The position numbers and the translations under genes were made by a program. Shown in pieces: positions 53,654 to 53,833 of a stretch of DNA of 53,833 nucleotides. Within the stretch, counting starts at the first letter, position 1. Every line of letters begins with the position of its first letter. This DNA comes from Prochlorococcus sp. AG-347-K15 (GTDB lineage: Bacteria > Cyanobacteriota > Cyanobacteriia > PCC-6307 > Cyanobiaceae): the NCBI GenBank assembly GCA_003281415.1, contig QCCC01000007.1:1-53833 (forward strand), read 5' to 3'. The notes under the pieces were generated by a model that saw nothing but the letters and a program-made list of their open reading frames with translations, was not told the DNA's origin and did not search any database.

Positions 53654-53833
53654 ATATCTAAAGCATTTTTTAAAAATTGCTGAGACTTTTGCATTACTAC
53701 TTCTTTATTGTCAATATTTTTAAAACCATGGCCTTCGTTTTCAAAAAACATAACCTCTGAACATTTATTATTCTGAATCAAAATTTCTTGAATTTTTAGA
53801 GTTTGTTTATAAGAAATAACTGTATCTTTTTTT
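53650..53833 (-). CDS. S9 prolyl-oligopeptidase-family peptidase, C-terminal fragment
   Basis: The minus-strand frame enters from beyond the window and ends at 53650, giving about 60 residues. It contains FFENEGHGFKN, which looks like the catalytic His of the alpha/beta-hydrolase domain in dipeptidyl aminopeptidase/acylaminoacyl-peptidase proteins, followed by a helical tail (QKSQQFLKNALDI). The rest of the gene is outside the window. The stop overlaps the sufS stop by 4 bp. Confidence 0.75.
   Translation of the reverse strand, partial: KKDTVISYKQTLKIQEILIQNNKCSEVMFFENEGHGFKNIDNKEVVMQKSQQFLKNALDI

Overview
This very A+T-rich, tightly packed window comes from a cyanobacterial chromosome, almost certainly a high-light-adapted Prochlorococcus. 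The call rests on gene content and order: the clock-output regulator RpaA, zeta-carotene desaturase, NdhO, a Crr7-like protein, a PetL-like peptide, a high-light-inducible protein, sufBCDS, and many small cyanobacteria-only families (UPF0367, DUF751/Ycf33, DUF3120, DUF4346, DUF2973, DUF4912). The species call is inference, because no database was searched. I see no rRNA, insertion sequence, prophage, integrase or CRISPR array. The only RNA gene I can support is tRNA-Asn(GTT).

Layout. 1-3314: a P1B heavy-metal ATPase (5' end outside the window), then tmk and holB, which are tightly coupled. 3317-6269: rpaA, an acidic hypothetical gene, tRNA-Asn with its own terminator, a CbiO-like ATPase and UPF0367. 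6422-9615: cysK, a J-domain protein, ndhO, a TIGR01777-type epimerase and a small membrane protein. 9608-15046: an LpxB-related protein, a TPR protein, an IscA/SufA-type Fe-S protein, crtQ with an SRPBCC partner, hemD, rbfA and DUF751. 15101-20734: a GST, a lumenal protein, a Crr7-like protein, aroK, a tandem pterin-synthase protein, a RibD-C reductase, a FemAB-like acyltransferase, DUF4346 and a PetL-like peptide. 20739-31636: rimO, a VKOR-thioredoxin fusion, nadB, DUF3120, a PDZ/radical-SAM protein, a TolC-like channel, an inositol-phosphatase-family enzyme, a BrkB-family protein, a zinc-ribbon membrane protein, an HLIP and DUF2973. 31770-36107: a Deg protease, an ABC-F ATPase, and a patch of small orphan genes ending in a ribbon-helix-helix regulator. 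36114-41299: an SLC13-family permease, KtrB-like and KtrA-like K+ uptake genes, and NDH-2. 41395-53833: cysH, coaX, bcp, a PPTase, rarA, pgm, DUF4912, sufBCDS and the tail of an S9 peptidase.

Organisation. Most convergent gene pairs overlap by 4-50 bp or abut within 10 bp, and many same-strand neighbours share stop and start bases (ATGA, TAATG, TTGA). The few longer non-coding stretches (4100-4500, 4861-5192, 32940-33247) therefore stand out. Themes are photosynthetic electron transport (NdhO, Crr7, PetL, HLIP, NDH-2), Fe-S and sulfur metabolism (CysK, CysH, an A-type carrier, SufBCDS), cofactor synthesis (HemD, NadB, CoaX, pterin and RibD-C proteins) and ion homeostasis. I found no obviously new multi-gene system. 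The most distinctive points are a tandem pterin-synthase protein whose first copy has lost a catalytic His, related TACACA/TGTGTA inverted repeats upstream of a Deg protease and a ribbon-helix-helix gene, an SLC13-KtrBA cluster, and key-residue substitutions in the CoaX and PPTase proteins.
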